From assembly GCA_963665545.2 (NCBI GenBank), contig CAXXKZ010000013.1:124001-188000 (forward strand): a DNA stretch of 64,000 bases, in the 5' to 3' direction. Position 1 is the first letter of the stretch. Each line of letters begins with the position of its first letter. The position numbers were made by a program, and so were the translations under genes. The notes beneath the pieces were generated by a model. It had not been told where the DNA came from. It made no database searches and saw only the letters and a program-made list of their open reading frames with translations. The DNA is from G963665545 sp963665545 (lineage in GTDB: Bacteria; Pseudomonadota; Gammaproteobacteria; Xanthomonadales; SZUA-36). Of this stretch, positions 21,809 to 30,404 are shown piece by piece.

Positions 21809-22415
21809 CCCAAATATCCCACTTGCGAACCACCAGTTTGACACTATGTTCGTCCTTTTGGGCAGTTACTCTTCGCGGCAAATCTATCCCTGTCTCGTCA
21901 CGGTAATCAGCAAAGATGACTTTCCAGCCCCCTTGCTCCAGAATCTCCAGCCGCCCGCCTTCATCCAGTTCTTTAATAAGGTGCGACCCTGGACCGGCCA
22001 AACCTCTCACCCACCACCGCAGGGCGTTGACGGGCACCTTCCAGCCCACATGTTCAATCACAAGCTGCTCAAGGGTCTCCGCCCGATGAACTGCGCCATC
22101 GGCCATCGCCAGCTCCGCGCCGTCACTGTCCGCCGATAATTGCCAGGCGCCGCGACCCAGGGCGCCCCTGAATTTCATGTCAATGACGCCGGGACCAGTG
22201 CGCCAGGTGAGGCTGCCACTGCCCCCATCCTTACCATCATTGATTGCCAGGCGTCCTTGCATTTCCCAATGCGCAAAACTTAGCAAAATTTCCTGGCGAT
22301 GTGTGTAAGCCCGCAACCGATCAGCCTGCGGAACGTCCAGCACCTGCCTGCTGCTACAGCCACCAAGCAAGATTGTCAGGCCGGCAGCAATGACGACTGC
22401 GCGGCGACGGATCAA
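21789..22415 (-). CDS. lolB: Outer-membrane lipoprotein receptor LolB
   Basis: LolB, 208 residues, itself a lipoprotein, takes lipoproteins from periplasmic LolA and inserts them in the outer membrane. It has a basic start (MIRRR), a short hydrophobic core and the lipobox LGGC, then the beta-barrel-like LolA/LolB fold (WEMQGRLAIND, WRTGPG). The start is a TTG that overlaps the stop of the upstream TPR gene (TTGA); no ATG is available before the signal peptide. Confidence 0.9.
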   Translation of the reverse strand: MIRRRAVVIAAGLTILLGGCSSRQVLDVPQADRLRAYTHRQEILLSFAHWEMQGRLAINDGKDGGSGSLTWRTGPGVIDMKFRGALGRGAWQLSADSDGAELAMADGAVHRAETLEQLVIEHVGWKVPVNALRWWVRGLAGPGSHLIKELDEGGRLEILEQGGWKVIFADYRDETGIDLPRRVTAQKDEHSVKLVVRKWDIWDASGSE

Positions 22416-24199
22416 AGATGCACGCCCAGTCTATCCAGTGTCGCCTGCAGGACCGAGTTTGCGGCATCGACTTCGGCACCAGCACGCCACGCTTCCATGG
22501 CGGCCTCCTGATCACCCGTGACCCACAGAACTTCACCCAGATGTGCCGCTATCTCAGGGTTATTGTCAAGGCGCCAGGCGCGGTGCAAATAGCGCGCCGA
22601 TTCCTGCAGCCGCCCCTGGCGGAATGCAATCCAGCCCATGCTGTCGATAATGGACGCTTGGTCCGGTTGTAATGCATAGGCACTTTCGATCAGCCTGCGC
22701 GCCTCATCGAAGCGTTCCGTCTGGTCGGCCAGCGTGTATCCCAACGCATTCAGCGCCGCTGCGTTGTCTGGCTCGAGTTCAAGCACAATGCGTAAATCAA
22801 CCTCGGTACTGTGCACATCCGACTGTTCCGCAGCCATCAATGCACGTGAATACAACAAGGCCACGGACTGCGGGAACTGCTCCAGCGCATCGCCCAGCAA
22901 AGAGCGGGCTTCACTGAGCTCGCCACTGCCGCGCAGCAACTGCGATTCGGTCAGCCAGCTTTGCTCCATGGCGGCCCGATCACCGTCATGCCTCAGGTCG
23001 TCAAGTTCCTGCCTAGCCTGATCGAGGTGGCCCTCCGAGGCAAGCATTTCAGCGCGCCGAATTGCCGCATCAAGAGCATAAGCGCCGGAATCCACAGAGC
23101 CGTAGTAACTGATGGCTTCATCCGTCTTGCCCAAAGCTTCAGCGGCCTGAGCCTGAAAAAAAGCCGCCTGGTTTGGGTCGCTGAATTCCATTCTTGAAAA
23201 CTCCTGGAACAGTTCCTCAGCGGTACCCGGCTCTTCGGCCGATATCTCGAACAGTATGCGGCTGAGCATGACATCGGGCACCTGCTTCATCCCTGCCATG
23301 GTCGCTCTCGCCGTGTCTTCCTGACCATTACGCGCTAGCAGGTCCGCATAGGCCAGCGCCAGGTCGTGGTCATCAGGAGACAGCGCAGAGGCTCGACCAA
23401 AGTAGTCCAGTGCCTGGTCCGGCTTTTCGAGGCTGAGCGCCAGCCGGCCGGCCCAGATGACGAACTCAATGCGTTCCGGCTCAACAGCGATAGCCAATTC
23501 AGCCAGGCCAAGCGCCCGATCGCGATTGCCTGACCGTGCCGCAAACTGGCTTTGTGCATGCAGCGCATCGGCATTCTCCTGATCACCATGACGCGACAGT
23601 AGGCTTTGCAGCACCTTCGAGGCCTTTTCGGGGTGTGGGGTCTGACCCAGCAAAGTGGCGATCAATGACCACGCTTTGGCCCTGTCATCCATCAGTTCCA
23701 GTAAGTGGTCCATTTGCAATTCCGCGCCGGTGTAATCGCCTAGCCTCAACAGTGCAACGGCGGCGGTTTCGTGCGCCGATATATTTTCTGGAGCGAGTAA
23801 AGCCCACCGGTCAGCAGCCATGGCGGCCTGCTGCCACGATTGTGCCGCGATGGCGACCTGCGCGGCCCGCTCTGCAACTTCCGGGTCATTGGACTCCATT
23901 GCTGCTTCGAGGTATTCGCTGGCGGCAGCCTGCAAATCGCCTTCCTTACCCATCAGCTCAGCCGCAAATACACGGTGCATCAGGCTGGCGCTGGTGGGCT
24001 CCGTGCGTTCCAACGGTGGCCGGGTCTCCCCCTCAATCGCGATTTCGGCCGCGCTGTCTTCGTCATGTGCCACAGCCGACACCGGCTCAGCGGCCGCCTG
24101 GTTGGGCGCCGTGGTGACACAGGATGACAGAAAAAGACATCCAATAAGGCAGCCACTTAATGAGATAATCACCCTGGCGGATGAATGTTTTGAGGTCAT
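22412..24199 (-). CDS. TPR-repeat lipoprotein
   Basis: A 595-residue tetratricopeptide-repeat protein with a lipoprotein signal (hydrophobic stretch ending LSSC) and then many helical repeats, for example LGYTLADQ...ALNALGY and the terminal SIIDSMGWIAFRQGRLQESARYLHRAW. It corresponds by position to the TPR gene between hemA and lolB in Pseudomonas. It is probably an outer-membrane-associated scaffold; function not known from sequence. MTSKHSSARV at 24199 is chosen because it places the signal peptide at the N-terminus. It is divergent from hemA. Confidence 0.88.
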   Translation of the reverse strand: MTSKHSSARVIISLSGCLIGCLFLSSCVTTAPNQAAAEPVSAVAHDEDSAAEIAIEGETRPPLERTEPTSASLMHRVFAAELMGKEGDLQAAASEYLEAAMESNDPEVAERAAQVAIAAQSWQQAAMAADRWALLAPENISAHETAAVALLRLGDYTGAELQMDHLLELMDDRAKAWSLIATLLGQTPHPEKASKVLQSLLSRHGDQENADALHAQSQFAARSGNRDRALGLAELAIAVEPERIEFVIWAGRLALSLEKPDQALDYFGRASALSPDDHDLALAYADLLARNGQEDTARATMAGMKQVPDVMLSRILFEISAEEPGTAEELFQEFSRMEFSDPNQAAFFQAQAAEALGKTDEAISYYGSVDSGAYALDAAIRRAEMLASEGHLDQARQELDDLRHDGDRAAMEQSWLTESQLLRGSGELSEARSLLGDALEQFPQSVALLYSRALMAAEQSDVHSTEVDLRIVLELEPDNAAALNALGYTLADQTERFDEARRLIESAYALQPDQASIIDSMGWIAFRQGRLQESARYLHRAWRLDNNPEIAAHLGEVLWVTGDQEAAMEAWRAGAEVDAANSVLQATLDRLGVHL

Positions 24200-24333
24200 G
24201 AATAAATCCAGGTGAATCGAGAACCAATATGTTGAACCATTTAACAACAAACTTTGAGCTCTGGCCAGAGCCCCTTGATGCTGCGCGGCGAGCAAAACAG
24301 ATTCGTCTCGCCCCGTTTGGATGAGTATACCGG

Positions 24334-25668
24334 ATGACTCTAGTCATCGCCGGGTTGAGCCACCACACCGCGCCCATTGAGGTTCGCGAACGGGTTGCTA
24401 TTGGCGCCGCCGATTATGCCGCCCGGGTGGAACAGCTGTGTGCGCTCCCCGGCGTGCGAGAAGCTGTCATTGTCGGCACCTGTAACCGCCTCGAACTCAT
24501 ATGCTGGGGTGGTGATCTGATCGGCGCCGAGTTACTGGCCTGGATTCACAGGGTCAACGCCCTGTCCCCCAATGCCCTGGACCAACATTTCTATGTCCAC
24601 CAGGGTGAAGCGGCGGTACGGCACCTGATCAAAGTGGCCGGCGGCCTGGATTCCTTGGTAATCGGTGAGCCCCAGATTCTGGGGCAAATGAAAGAAGCCT
24701 GGCTGGGCGCCAAGTCTGCAGGCACGGTGCACTCCATTCTTGACCGGTTATTCCAACATACTTTTTCCTCTGCCAAACGCATTCGAAGCCGCTCTGAAAT
24801 TGGTGAACACCCTGTCTCTGTCGCTTATACAACTGCGGTGCTGGCGCGCCAGATTTTCGAAGATCTGTCACGCCAAACCATTGTGCTGGTTGGCGCCGGC
24901 GATATGATTGCGCTATGTGCCCAACACCTGGGACGGGACCATAGTGCCGATGGCGGCCATGCCAATCTGATCATTGCCAATCGCAACCAGAAGCGGGCGA
25001 TTGATCTGGCCCGCAGACTTGAAGTGGCCGGAATTTCTGCCACCGTGGTACCCCTGAGGGATCTTGGTAGCGTCTTGCCACAGGCCGACATATTGATCAC
25101 CTCAACGGCGAGCAAGAAGCCCATTATCAGCCAACGGCAGATCAAGAGCGCCCTGAAGCAGAGAAAACACCGGCCAATGTTTATCGTGGACATTGCCGTT
25201 CCACGGGACATCGAAGCCGAGGTCGCGCGTCTCGAGGATGTCTACTTGTACACGATTGACGATTTGCAGCAAGTGGTTGACGAGAACCTGTCGCAACGAA
25301 GCAAGGCAGCACAAGCGGCACTGCCCGCCGTCGAAGAGGATGCCCGGGCGTTCATGCGCTGGCTCAATGGCACACGCGCCGCCCGTACGCTGGAAAACAT
25401 CAGGAGCAGCACCGCCAGTCACGGCGGGGAATTGAAGCTCAAGGCCTTGAGGCAACTCAAAGCAGGCCAGGACCCTGAAAGCGTCCTCAATCAATTGGTT
25501 CACACCTTGACGAATCGGATTCTCCATGGTCCGAGCACCCGATTGCGCCAGGCCGCGGAATCCGGCGACTATCGATTACTTGGCGCGGCAGAAAGAATCT
25601 TCCGCAACCATCCTGCCACGGACGAAGAGCGCCTTGAGGATGAAAAATTTCAGGGTAAGGAAGAGTGA
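24334..25668 (+). CDS. hemA: Glutamyl-tRNA reductase
   Basis: HemA, 444 residues, reduces glutamyl-tRNA-Glu to glutamate-1-semialdehyde, the first committed step of tetrapyrrole synthesis in this group. The N-terminus has GLSHHTAPIEVRER and the catalytic cysteine at position 50 (VGTCNRLEL). The NADPH-binding domain (VGAGDMIALCAQHL) and a C-terminal dimerisation helix follow. The prfA start overlaps its stop (GTGA). No obvious promoter was found in the 134-base divergent gap. Confidence 0.97.
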   Translation: MTLVIAGLSHHTAPIEVRERVAIGAADYAARVEQLCALPGVREAVIVGTCNRLELICWGGDLIGAELLAWIHRVNALSPNALDQHFYVHQGEAAVRHLIKVAGGLDSLVIGEPQILGQMKEAWLGAKSAGTVHSILDRLFQHTFSSAKRIRSRSEIGEHPVSVAYTTAVLARQIFEDLSRQTIVLVGAGDMIALCAQHLGRDHSADGGHANLIIANRNQKRAIDLARRLEVAGISATVVPLRDLGSVLPQADILITSTASKKPIISQRQIKSALKQRKHRPMFIVDIAVPRDIEAEVARLEDVYLYTIDDLQQVVDENLSQRSKAAQAALPAVEEDARAFMRWLNGTRAARTLENIRSSTASHGGELKLKALRQLKAGQDPESVLNQLVHTLTNRILHGPSTRLRQAAESGDYRLLGAAERIFRNHPATDEERLEDEKFQGKEE

Positions 25669-26759
25669 TATCGCCGTTGAATAACTCGACCCAGATCCGG
25701 CTGCAACAACTCAGCGAAAGATACGAAGAAGTCGGCATATTGCTTTCTCAGCCCGGCATTTTCGATGATCAGAATCGCTACCGCGATTTATCCCGCGAAT
25801 ATGCCCAATTGGAGCCCGTGGTGCAATGCTGGCGGGATTATAAATCCACCCTGTCGGACCGGGATGAAGCGCGGGTCATGATGGAAGAACTGGACGAAGA
25901 ATTGCGTCAGTTGGCGGCCGAGGAATTCGGCACAGCAAGTGAACAGGTCGAGCAACTGGAAGAACGACTGCAGATGTTATTGTTGCCGAAAGACCCCAAT
26001 GACGAACTCAACATTTTTCTTGAAATTCGGGCCGGAACGGGCGGCGACGAAGCCGCGATTTTCGCCGGAGATATATTCCGTATGTACCAGCGCTACGTCG
26101 AACAGACCGGGTGGTCACTGGAAGTCCTCAGTCAGAACCACGGTGAGCATGGCGGCTTCAGGGAATTGATCGCACGAGTCGTGGGTCAGGGCGCCTGGTC
26201 GAGATTTAAATTCGAGTCCGGTACCCATCGCGTGCAGCGTGTTCCAGAAACGGAATCCCAGGGCAGAATTCACACTTCGGCTTGCACCGTTGCGATATTG
26301 CCGGAAGTTGAAAATGTGGAATCTGTGGACATCAGTTCCTCTGACCTGCGTATCGACACCTATCGCGCATCCGGGGCGGGAGGCCAGCATGTCAACAAAA
26401 CCGACTCGGCGATCAGAATCACCCACATTCCCAGTGGCATTGTCGTCGAATGCCAGGATGAGCGCTCGCAACACAAGAATCGAGCCCGTGCCATGTCATT
26501 ACTGCACTCCAGACTGCTGGAACGCGAACGGGTGCGCCAGGTCGACGAGCAGGCCGCGTCGAGAAAGTTGCAAGTGGGCTCAGGGGATCGGTCACAAAGA
26601 ATTCGGACCTACAATTTTCCGCAGGGCCGAATCACCGACCACAGGATCAATCTGACTCTGTACAAACTCGAAGATGTACTTGGCGGCAGCCTCGACCTGC
26701 TGCTGGAACCGCTGATGCAGGAACATCAAGCCGAACTGCTTGCTGAACTGTCGGCTTGA
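25665..26759 (+). CDS. prfA: Peptide chain release factor 1
   Basis: RF1, 364 residues, recognises UAA and UAG and triggers peptide release. The tripeptide discriminator is P-E-T (PxT type; E. coli PAT) within VPETESQGRIHTS, and the catalytic GGQ lies in SGAGGQHVNKTDSA. A GTG start overlaps the hemA stop. The usual next gene, prmC (methylates the GGQ glutamine), is missing here; instead the 3' end overlaps a convergent DUF4105 gene by 34 bases. An intact RF1 is relevant to the amber codon in petA. Confidence 0.97.
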   Translation: MISPLNNSTQIRLQQLSERYEEVGILLSQPGIFDDQNRYRDLSREYAQLEPVVQCWRDYKSTLSDRDEARVMMEELDEELRQLAAEEFGTASEQVEQLEERLQMLLLPKDPNDELNIFLEIRAGTGGDEAAIFAGDIFRMYQRYVEQTGWSLEVLSQNHGEHGGFRELIARVVGQGAWSRFKFESGTHRVQRVPETESQGRIHTSACTVAILPEVENVESVDISSSDLRIDTYRASGAGGQHVNKTDSAIRITHIPSGIVVECQDERSQHKNRARAMSLLHSRLLERERVRQVDEQAASRKLQVGSGDRSQRIRTYNFPQGRITDHRINLTLYKLEDVLGGSLDLLLEPLMQEHQAELLAELSA

Positions 26760-27946
26760 TGATGCCTCGAGATGTGCAAATAGTAGGCTACTGCCAGGTT
26801 TGCGGGTACGGCGATCGCCAGCGCGTCGAGGGTATATTGCCACGGCGGCAACCAAAACATCACTACGCCGGCAAGTGAGAACAACACCAGCAATATGGCG
26901 CACTGGCCGGGATACTTATTGCGCCAAAATGGGAGCAACGTCCAGAGCGGATTGAAAATCAGCAGGTTTAGATTGAGGCTTGCTGCATGGTGGTCAGTGG
27001 CGAACCAGAAATAGGCCAGCAGCACGCCGTAAAGGCCCGAGAACACCAGCCACGAATTCACCGCAAGCATCGCAATTGGGCCGCCGGATTTCCATGACCA
27101 CCAGAACAGCAAGGCCAACAAGGCCACCGTTGCTGCCAGGTAGCTTCCCCAAACTGAAGCGGGTCGAACGCCAATAGGCCGTGAATCTGACCGGTACAAC
27201 CAGGTATCTTCCAACACCGCCGGCTGCTCGATACCGTCCCGCCTGAACACCATTTCCGCCATCGTCGACGCCAACTCGGACGGCAGAAACAGCTCGTCCC
27301 AGCGTGTCGCGGGCAGGTCGACCGTGCTGCCCAGTCCGATCTCCAAAAACAGGTACAACCACGGCACCGAATTGGTTGACCGTCGCGTATGATCGCGCAG
27401 GCTCTGGACCCCAACCTGGGTGGCCAATTGGTCCCGGAGCAGTGAGTCAAAGGCGAAGTCCAGCGCATCCCTGACGCGGGTAGAACAGTTGTTGTCGTAA
27501 TAGTCGTACAAGTAGTCTCGATTCTCTGGCCGGACCTCATGCAGCAGGTACCGAGTCAGGGCTTCGCGTTGTTGCCCGTTCAGATTGAGGCGTTGTGCCC
27601 GGATGGACCGATTTTCGGCGAGGTACTGCGAGAATTCTTCCTGGGCCGGTTGGGCTGCGGAAAAATACAGCATTCGGCCTTGCAAGAAGCGGGTGAAAAA
27701 GTCTTGCTGGGAGAAGTCGAAGAAACCAAAATTGAAGGTGTGATCAAGTTGGCGGCGGGGGTCCCTGATCCAGATTGCGTTGTGACCGAAGCGCTGCCAG
27801 TATATCTCACCGGGTCCGTAGGTCACGAGCCAGACCCCGGCATCATCATCCGCCCGAGCCGGTCCCTGCATCAACGCTGTCAAGGCGAGCGTCAACAGCG
27901 CCACGCGCCACCATCGACCTTGCACCAGTTCATCAACCCAGGACAT
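26726..27946 (-). CDS. DUF4105 (Lnb N-terminal domain) membrane protein
   Basis: 406 residues. An N-terminal hydrophobic signal (about 13-32) leads to a periplasmic DUF4105 domain with the conserved histidine of FGHNA (about residue 55) and cysteine of DNNCST (about residue 154). About four membrane segments follow from residue 265 to 390. DUF4105 is the periplasmic domain of Bacteroides Lnb, a lipoprotein N-acyltransferase using His and Cys. The gene overlaps the corC stop (TGATG) and occupies the position of lnt in the phoH-ybeY-corC-lnt operon. Function as N-acyltransferase is inferred. Confidence 0.82.
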   Translation of the reverse strand: MSWVDELVQGRWWRVALLTLALTALMQGPARADDDAGVWLVTYGPGEIYWQRFGHNAIWIRDPRRQLDHTFNFGFFDFSQQDFFTRFLQGRMLYFSAAQPAQEEFSQYLAENRSIRAQRLNLNGQQREALTRYLLHEVRPENRDYLYDYYDNNCSTRVRDALDFAFDSLLRDQLATQVGVQSLRDHTRRSTNSVPWLYLFLEIGLGSTVDLPATRWDELFLPSELASTMAEMVFRRDGIEQPAVLEDTWLYRSDSRPIGVRPASVWGSYLAATVALLALLFWWSWKSGGPIAMLAVNSWLVFSGLYGVLLAYFWFATDHHAASLNLNLLIFNPLWTLLPFWRNKYPGQCAILLVLFSLAGVVMFWLPPWQYTLDALAIAVPANLAVAYYLHISRHHQADSSASSSA

Positions 27947-28788
27947 CAACCCAGGTCATTCATATTCAGCGAAATGATCCTCCGAATGTCAGCCCTCGAT
28001 ACTCTGAATTCGAATCGCCCTTGCAAGGTCACCAGATCGTCGGGCTCCGGGACACGGCCGAATTCGGCGAGCAACAGACCCCCAATTGTGTCGTAGTCCT
28101 CTTCACTGAGATCGGCACCGAATTTTTGATTAAAGTCCTCGATTGGCGTCAGCGCCTGAACCTGAAATCGCTGGTTGCCCAGCGCAATAATTGACGCCTC
28201 TTCCTCATCGTCGTACTCATCGTCGATTTCACCGACGATTTCCTCGAGAACATCCTCGATGGTAATCAAGCCCGAAACACCCCCGTATTCGTCTACAACG
28301 ATGGCCATGTGATTACGGCTCGAACGAAAGTCCCGCAATTGCAGATTGAGCCGCTTGCTTTCGGGCACAACGACCGGTTGCCTCATCGCTTTTTGCAGAT
28401 CGAAGTTTCCCGGGTCGCTCGTCACGTGGGGAAGAAGATCCTTGGCCATCAGAATTCCAACCACCGAATCCTTGTCCTCTTCGATCACCGGAAAGCGCGA
28501 ATGGCCTGATCGTATGATGTGTGGCAGAAAGGTCTCAAGGTCATCGTCGAGCTGTACGACAACCATTTGCGACCGGGGAATCATTGCATCCCGGACTTGG
28601 GCCTCAGACACTTCCAGGGCACCCAGAATCATCGCCAGGGCGTCCTGATCGAGGATTCCTTCCTCGCATATTGTAAAAAGAAATTCTTTTAATTCGCTGC
28701 GGTCCCGGGGTCGGTTGGAAAACACTTTGCCGATCTTCTCGACCCAGGTTTTCGGCCCGGAACCGTTTCTCGATTGATCTTCGCTCAT
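27946..28788 (-). CDS. corC: CorC/YbeX-type CBS-domain protein
   Basis: 280 residues, the short soluble CorC form. Two CBS domains (about 65-185, with DAMIPRSQMVVV and VVDEYGGVSGLITIEDVLEEIVGEI) precede a C-terminal CorC_HlyC domain (about 200-275). Known roles are magnesium/cobalt efflux support and, with YbeY and YbeZ, ribosome-related functions. It lies 84 bases after ybeY and overlaps the DUF4105 gene, matching the conserved operon. Confidence 0.93.
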   Translation of the reverse strand: MSEDQSRNGSGPKTWVEKIGKVFSNRPRDRSELKEFLFTICEEGILDQDALAMILGALEVSEAQVRDAMIPRSQMVVVQLDDDLETFLPHIIRSGHSRFPVIEEDKDSVVGILMAKDLLPHVTSDPGNFDLQKAMRQPVVVPESKRLNLQLRDFRSSRNHMAIVVDEYGGVSGLITIEDVLEEIVGEIDDEYDDEEEASIIALGNQRFQVQALTPIEDFNQKFGADLSEEDYDTIGGLLLAEFGRVPEPDDLVTLQGRFEFRVSRADIRRIISLNMNDLG

Positions 28789-28872
28789 GAGTGTTTTTGT
28801 GACAACGCCATTTGCGCCATCTTCAATATAGGGTGGCTGGGTCCGCGATACCAGTGTTTTGCCCCATGAAAT

Positions 28873-29343
28873 TCAATCATCGCCGGACTGATAGGGATCC
28901 GGAAAACCGATTTGCGCCAACAAAAGGGCTTCCTTGCGCTCCATCTGTCTGGCCTCATCCTCGTTCTGGTGATTATGGCCCAGCAAGTGCAATATGCCAT
29001 GAACGGTCAGGTGCGCCCAATGCGCCAGCGGTTTCTTGCCTTGATCTTCGGCCTCATGCAACACCAACGGCGCGCAGATGACGATGTCTCCCAGCAGAGT
29101 ATCAGACACAGCCTCATGTAAATCAGCCGCGAATGATAGAACATCGGTCGGTCCGGCTTTACCGCGATAGCGCTGGTTGAGCTCACTGCTTTCATCTTCA
29201 TCAACGATTCTGATTGTCAGCGTGGCATCCGGCATGCCCTCGAGCGCAGTGGCCACCCAGGACTCCAGTTGACCCTGGTGCGGCACGTCTGGCTGAAGGC
29301 TGACCACCTGGAGGTCGAGTCGCGGAAACGATTCCGGTGGCAA
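28873..29343 (-). CDS. ybeY: Endoribonuclease YbeY
   Basis: YbeY, about 156 residues, a metal-dependent RNase for 16S rRNA 3' maturation and ribosome quality control. The zinc motif H-G-x-x-H-L-x(5)-H is present in VHGILHLLGHNH (about residues 115-126), preceded by YRGKAGPTDVLSF. The start is uncertain: a TTG at 29343 directly after the phoH stop (29345) with a G-rich site upstream, or a TTG ten codons earlier inside phoH. No ATG fits. Confidence 0.93.
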   Translation of the reverse strand: MPPESFPRLDLQVVSLQPDVPHQGQLESWVATALEGMPDATLTIRIVDEDESSELNQRYRGKAGPTDVLSFAADLHEAVSDTLLGDIVICAPLVLHEAEDQGKKPLAHWAHLTVHGILHLLGHNHQNEDEARQMERKEALLLAQIGFPDPYQSGDD

Positions 29344-29344
29344 T

Positions 29345-30388
29345 TCAGTGGTCCCCCCGCGGATTTCCTGCAACGGTTTTTTCTGCAGCTGACTTTACAC
29401 GGGTCGATTTGGACCCGGCAGATGGGTTCCGGAGTGAGCCCTGATCAGCAGCATCGTAGGCCTGCACGATGTGTTGAACCATTGGGTGGCGGACAACATC
29501 CTGAGCAGAAAAATGACTGACACTGATGCCCTTCACGGCACTGAGGATGTTCAATGCGTCGATCAGTCCGGACATTTCTTTTCGTGGCAAGTCGATTTGA
29601 GTAACGTCCCCCGTAACCACGGCGGTCGAGCCGAAACCAATTCGGGTGAGAAACATTTTCATTTGCTCGCGCGTGGTGTTTTGCGCCTCATCAAGAATGA
29701 CAAAAGCGTCATTGAGCGTCCTGCCGCGCATAAAGGCCAACGGCGCAACTTCGATGACGTTGCGTTCCATCAGGGTGGCCACGCGCTCGAATCCCAACAT
29801 TTCATACAAGGCGTCGTACAGTGGACGCAAATAGGGGTCGACCTTTTGCGCCATGTCTCCCGGCAGGAAACCCAGCCGCTCCCCCGCTTCCACGGCCGGC
29901 CGGACCAGCACGATGCGCTGAACGAGATCTTCCTGCAGCGCCGCGACGGCACAGGCCACGGCAAGATACGTTTTCCCCGTTCCCGCGGGCCCGACGCCAA
30001 AATTGATAGCATGGCGTGAAATATTCATCAGGTAATTTTTTTGATTGGGCCCCCGCGCACGGATCAGAGCCCGTTTGGTTCTGACCGTCACTTCATCTGA
30101 AGGCTCGTCGGAGTAAAGTTCTTCCACCCCGGACTCCTGGAGATGAAGGTTGATCAGGTCGGGGGTGAGCACCTCGCTTTCTGACAGCCGGTACAGCGCT
30201 TCCACAATTCGCCGGGCGGCGCGGGCTTTACGCTCGCTTCCGTCTACGGTAAATAAATTTCCACGGCAGAATATGTCCACATCGAGGCGACTTTCAATCT
30301 GCTTAAGATGTTGGTCGAACTGACCGCAGAGGTTCGCCAGCCGCAGAGTATCAGCTGGCTCGAGTTCAAACATGAGGCGACTGTTCAC
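29345..30388 (-). CDS. ybeZ: PhoH-family ATPase (YbeZ)
   Basis: 347 residues, a PhoH-like P-loop ATPase/predicted RNA helicase that partners YbeY. A KH-like N-terminal region is followed by Walker A GPAGTGKT (about 132-139) and Walker B FVILDEAQN. The GTG at 30388 has GGAGG upstream; an in-frame ATG lies five codons later. The C-terminal ~30 residues are low-complexity and basic. It is 16 bases from miaB. Confidence 0.94.
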   Translation of the reverse strand: MNSRLMFELEPADTLRLANLCGQFDQHLKQIESRLDVDIFCRGNLFTVDGSERKARAARRIVEALYRLSESEVLTPDLINLHLQESGVEELYSDEPSDEVTVRTKRALIRARGPNQKNYLMNISRHAINFGVGPAGTGKTYLAVACAVAALQEDLVQRIVLVRPAVEAGERLGFLPGDMAQKVDPYLRPLYDALYEMLGFERVATLMERNVIEVAPLAFMRGRTLNDAFVILDEAQNTTREQMKMFLTRIGFGSTAVVTGDVTQIDLPRKEMSGLIDALNILSAVKGISVSHFSAQDVVRHPMVQHIVQAYDAADQGSLRNPSAGSKSTRVKSAAEKTVAGNPRGDH

Positions 30389-30404
30389 TGGCGGCCTCCA
30401 GCTG

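Noticed and set aside
24334..26759. hemA-prfA as horizontally acquired because its usual third gene is missing
   Set aside because: Codon use and neighbours resemble the rest of the window and the divergent TPR-lolB-ispE-prs partner is the ancestral one.
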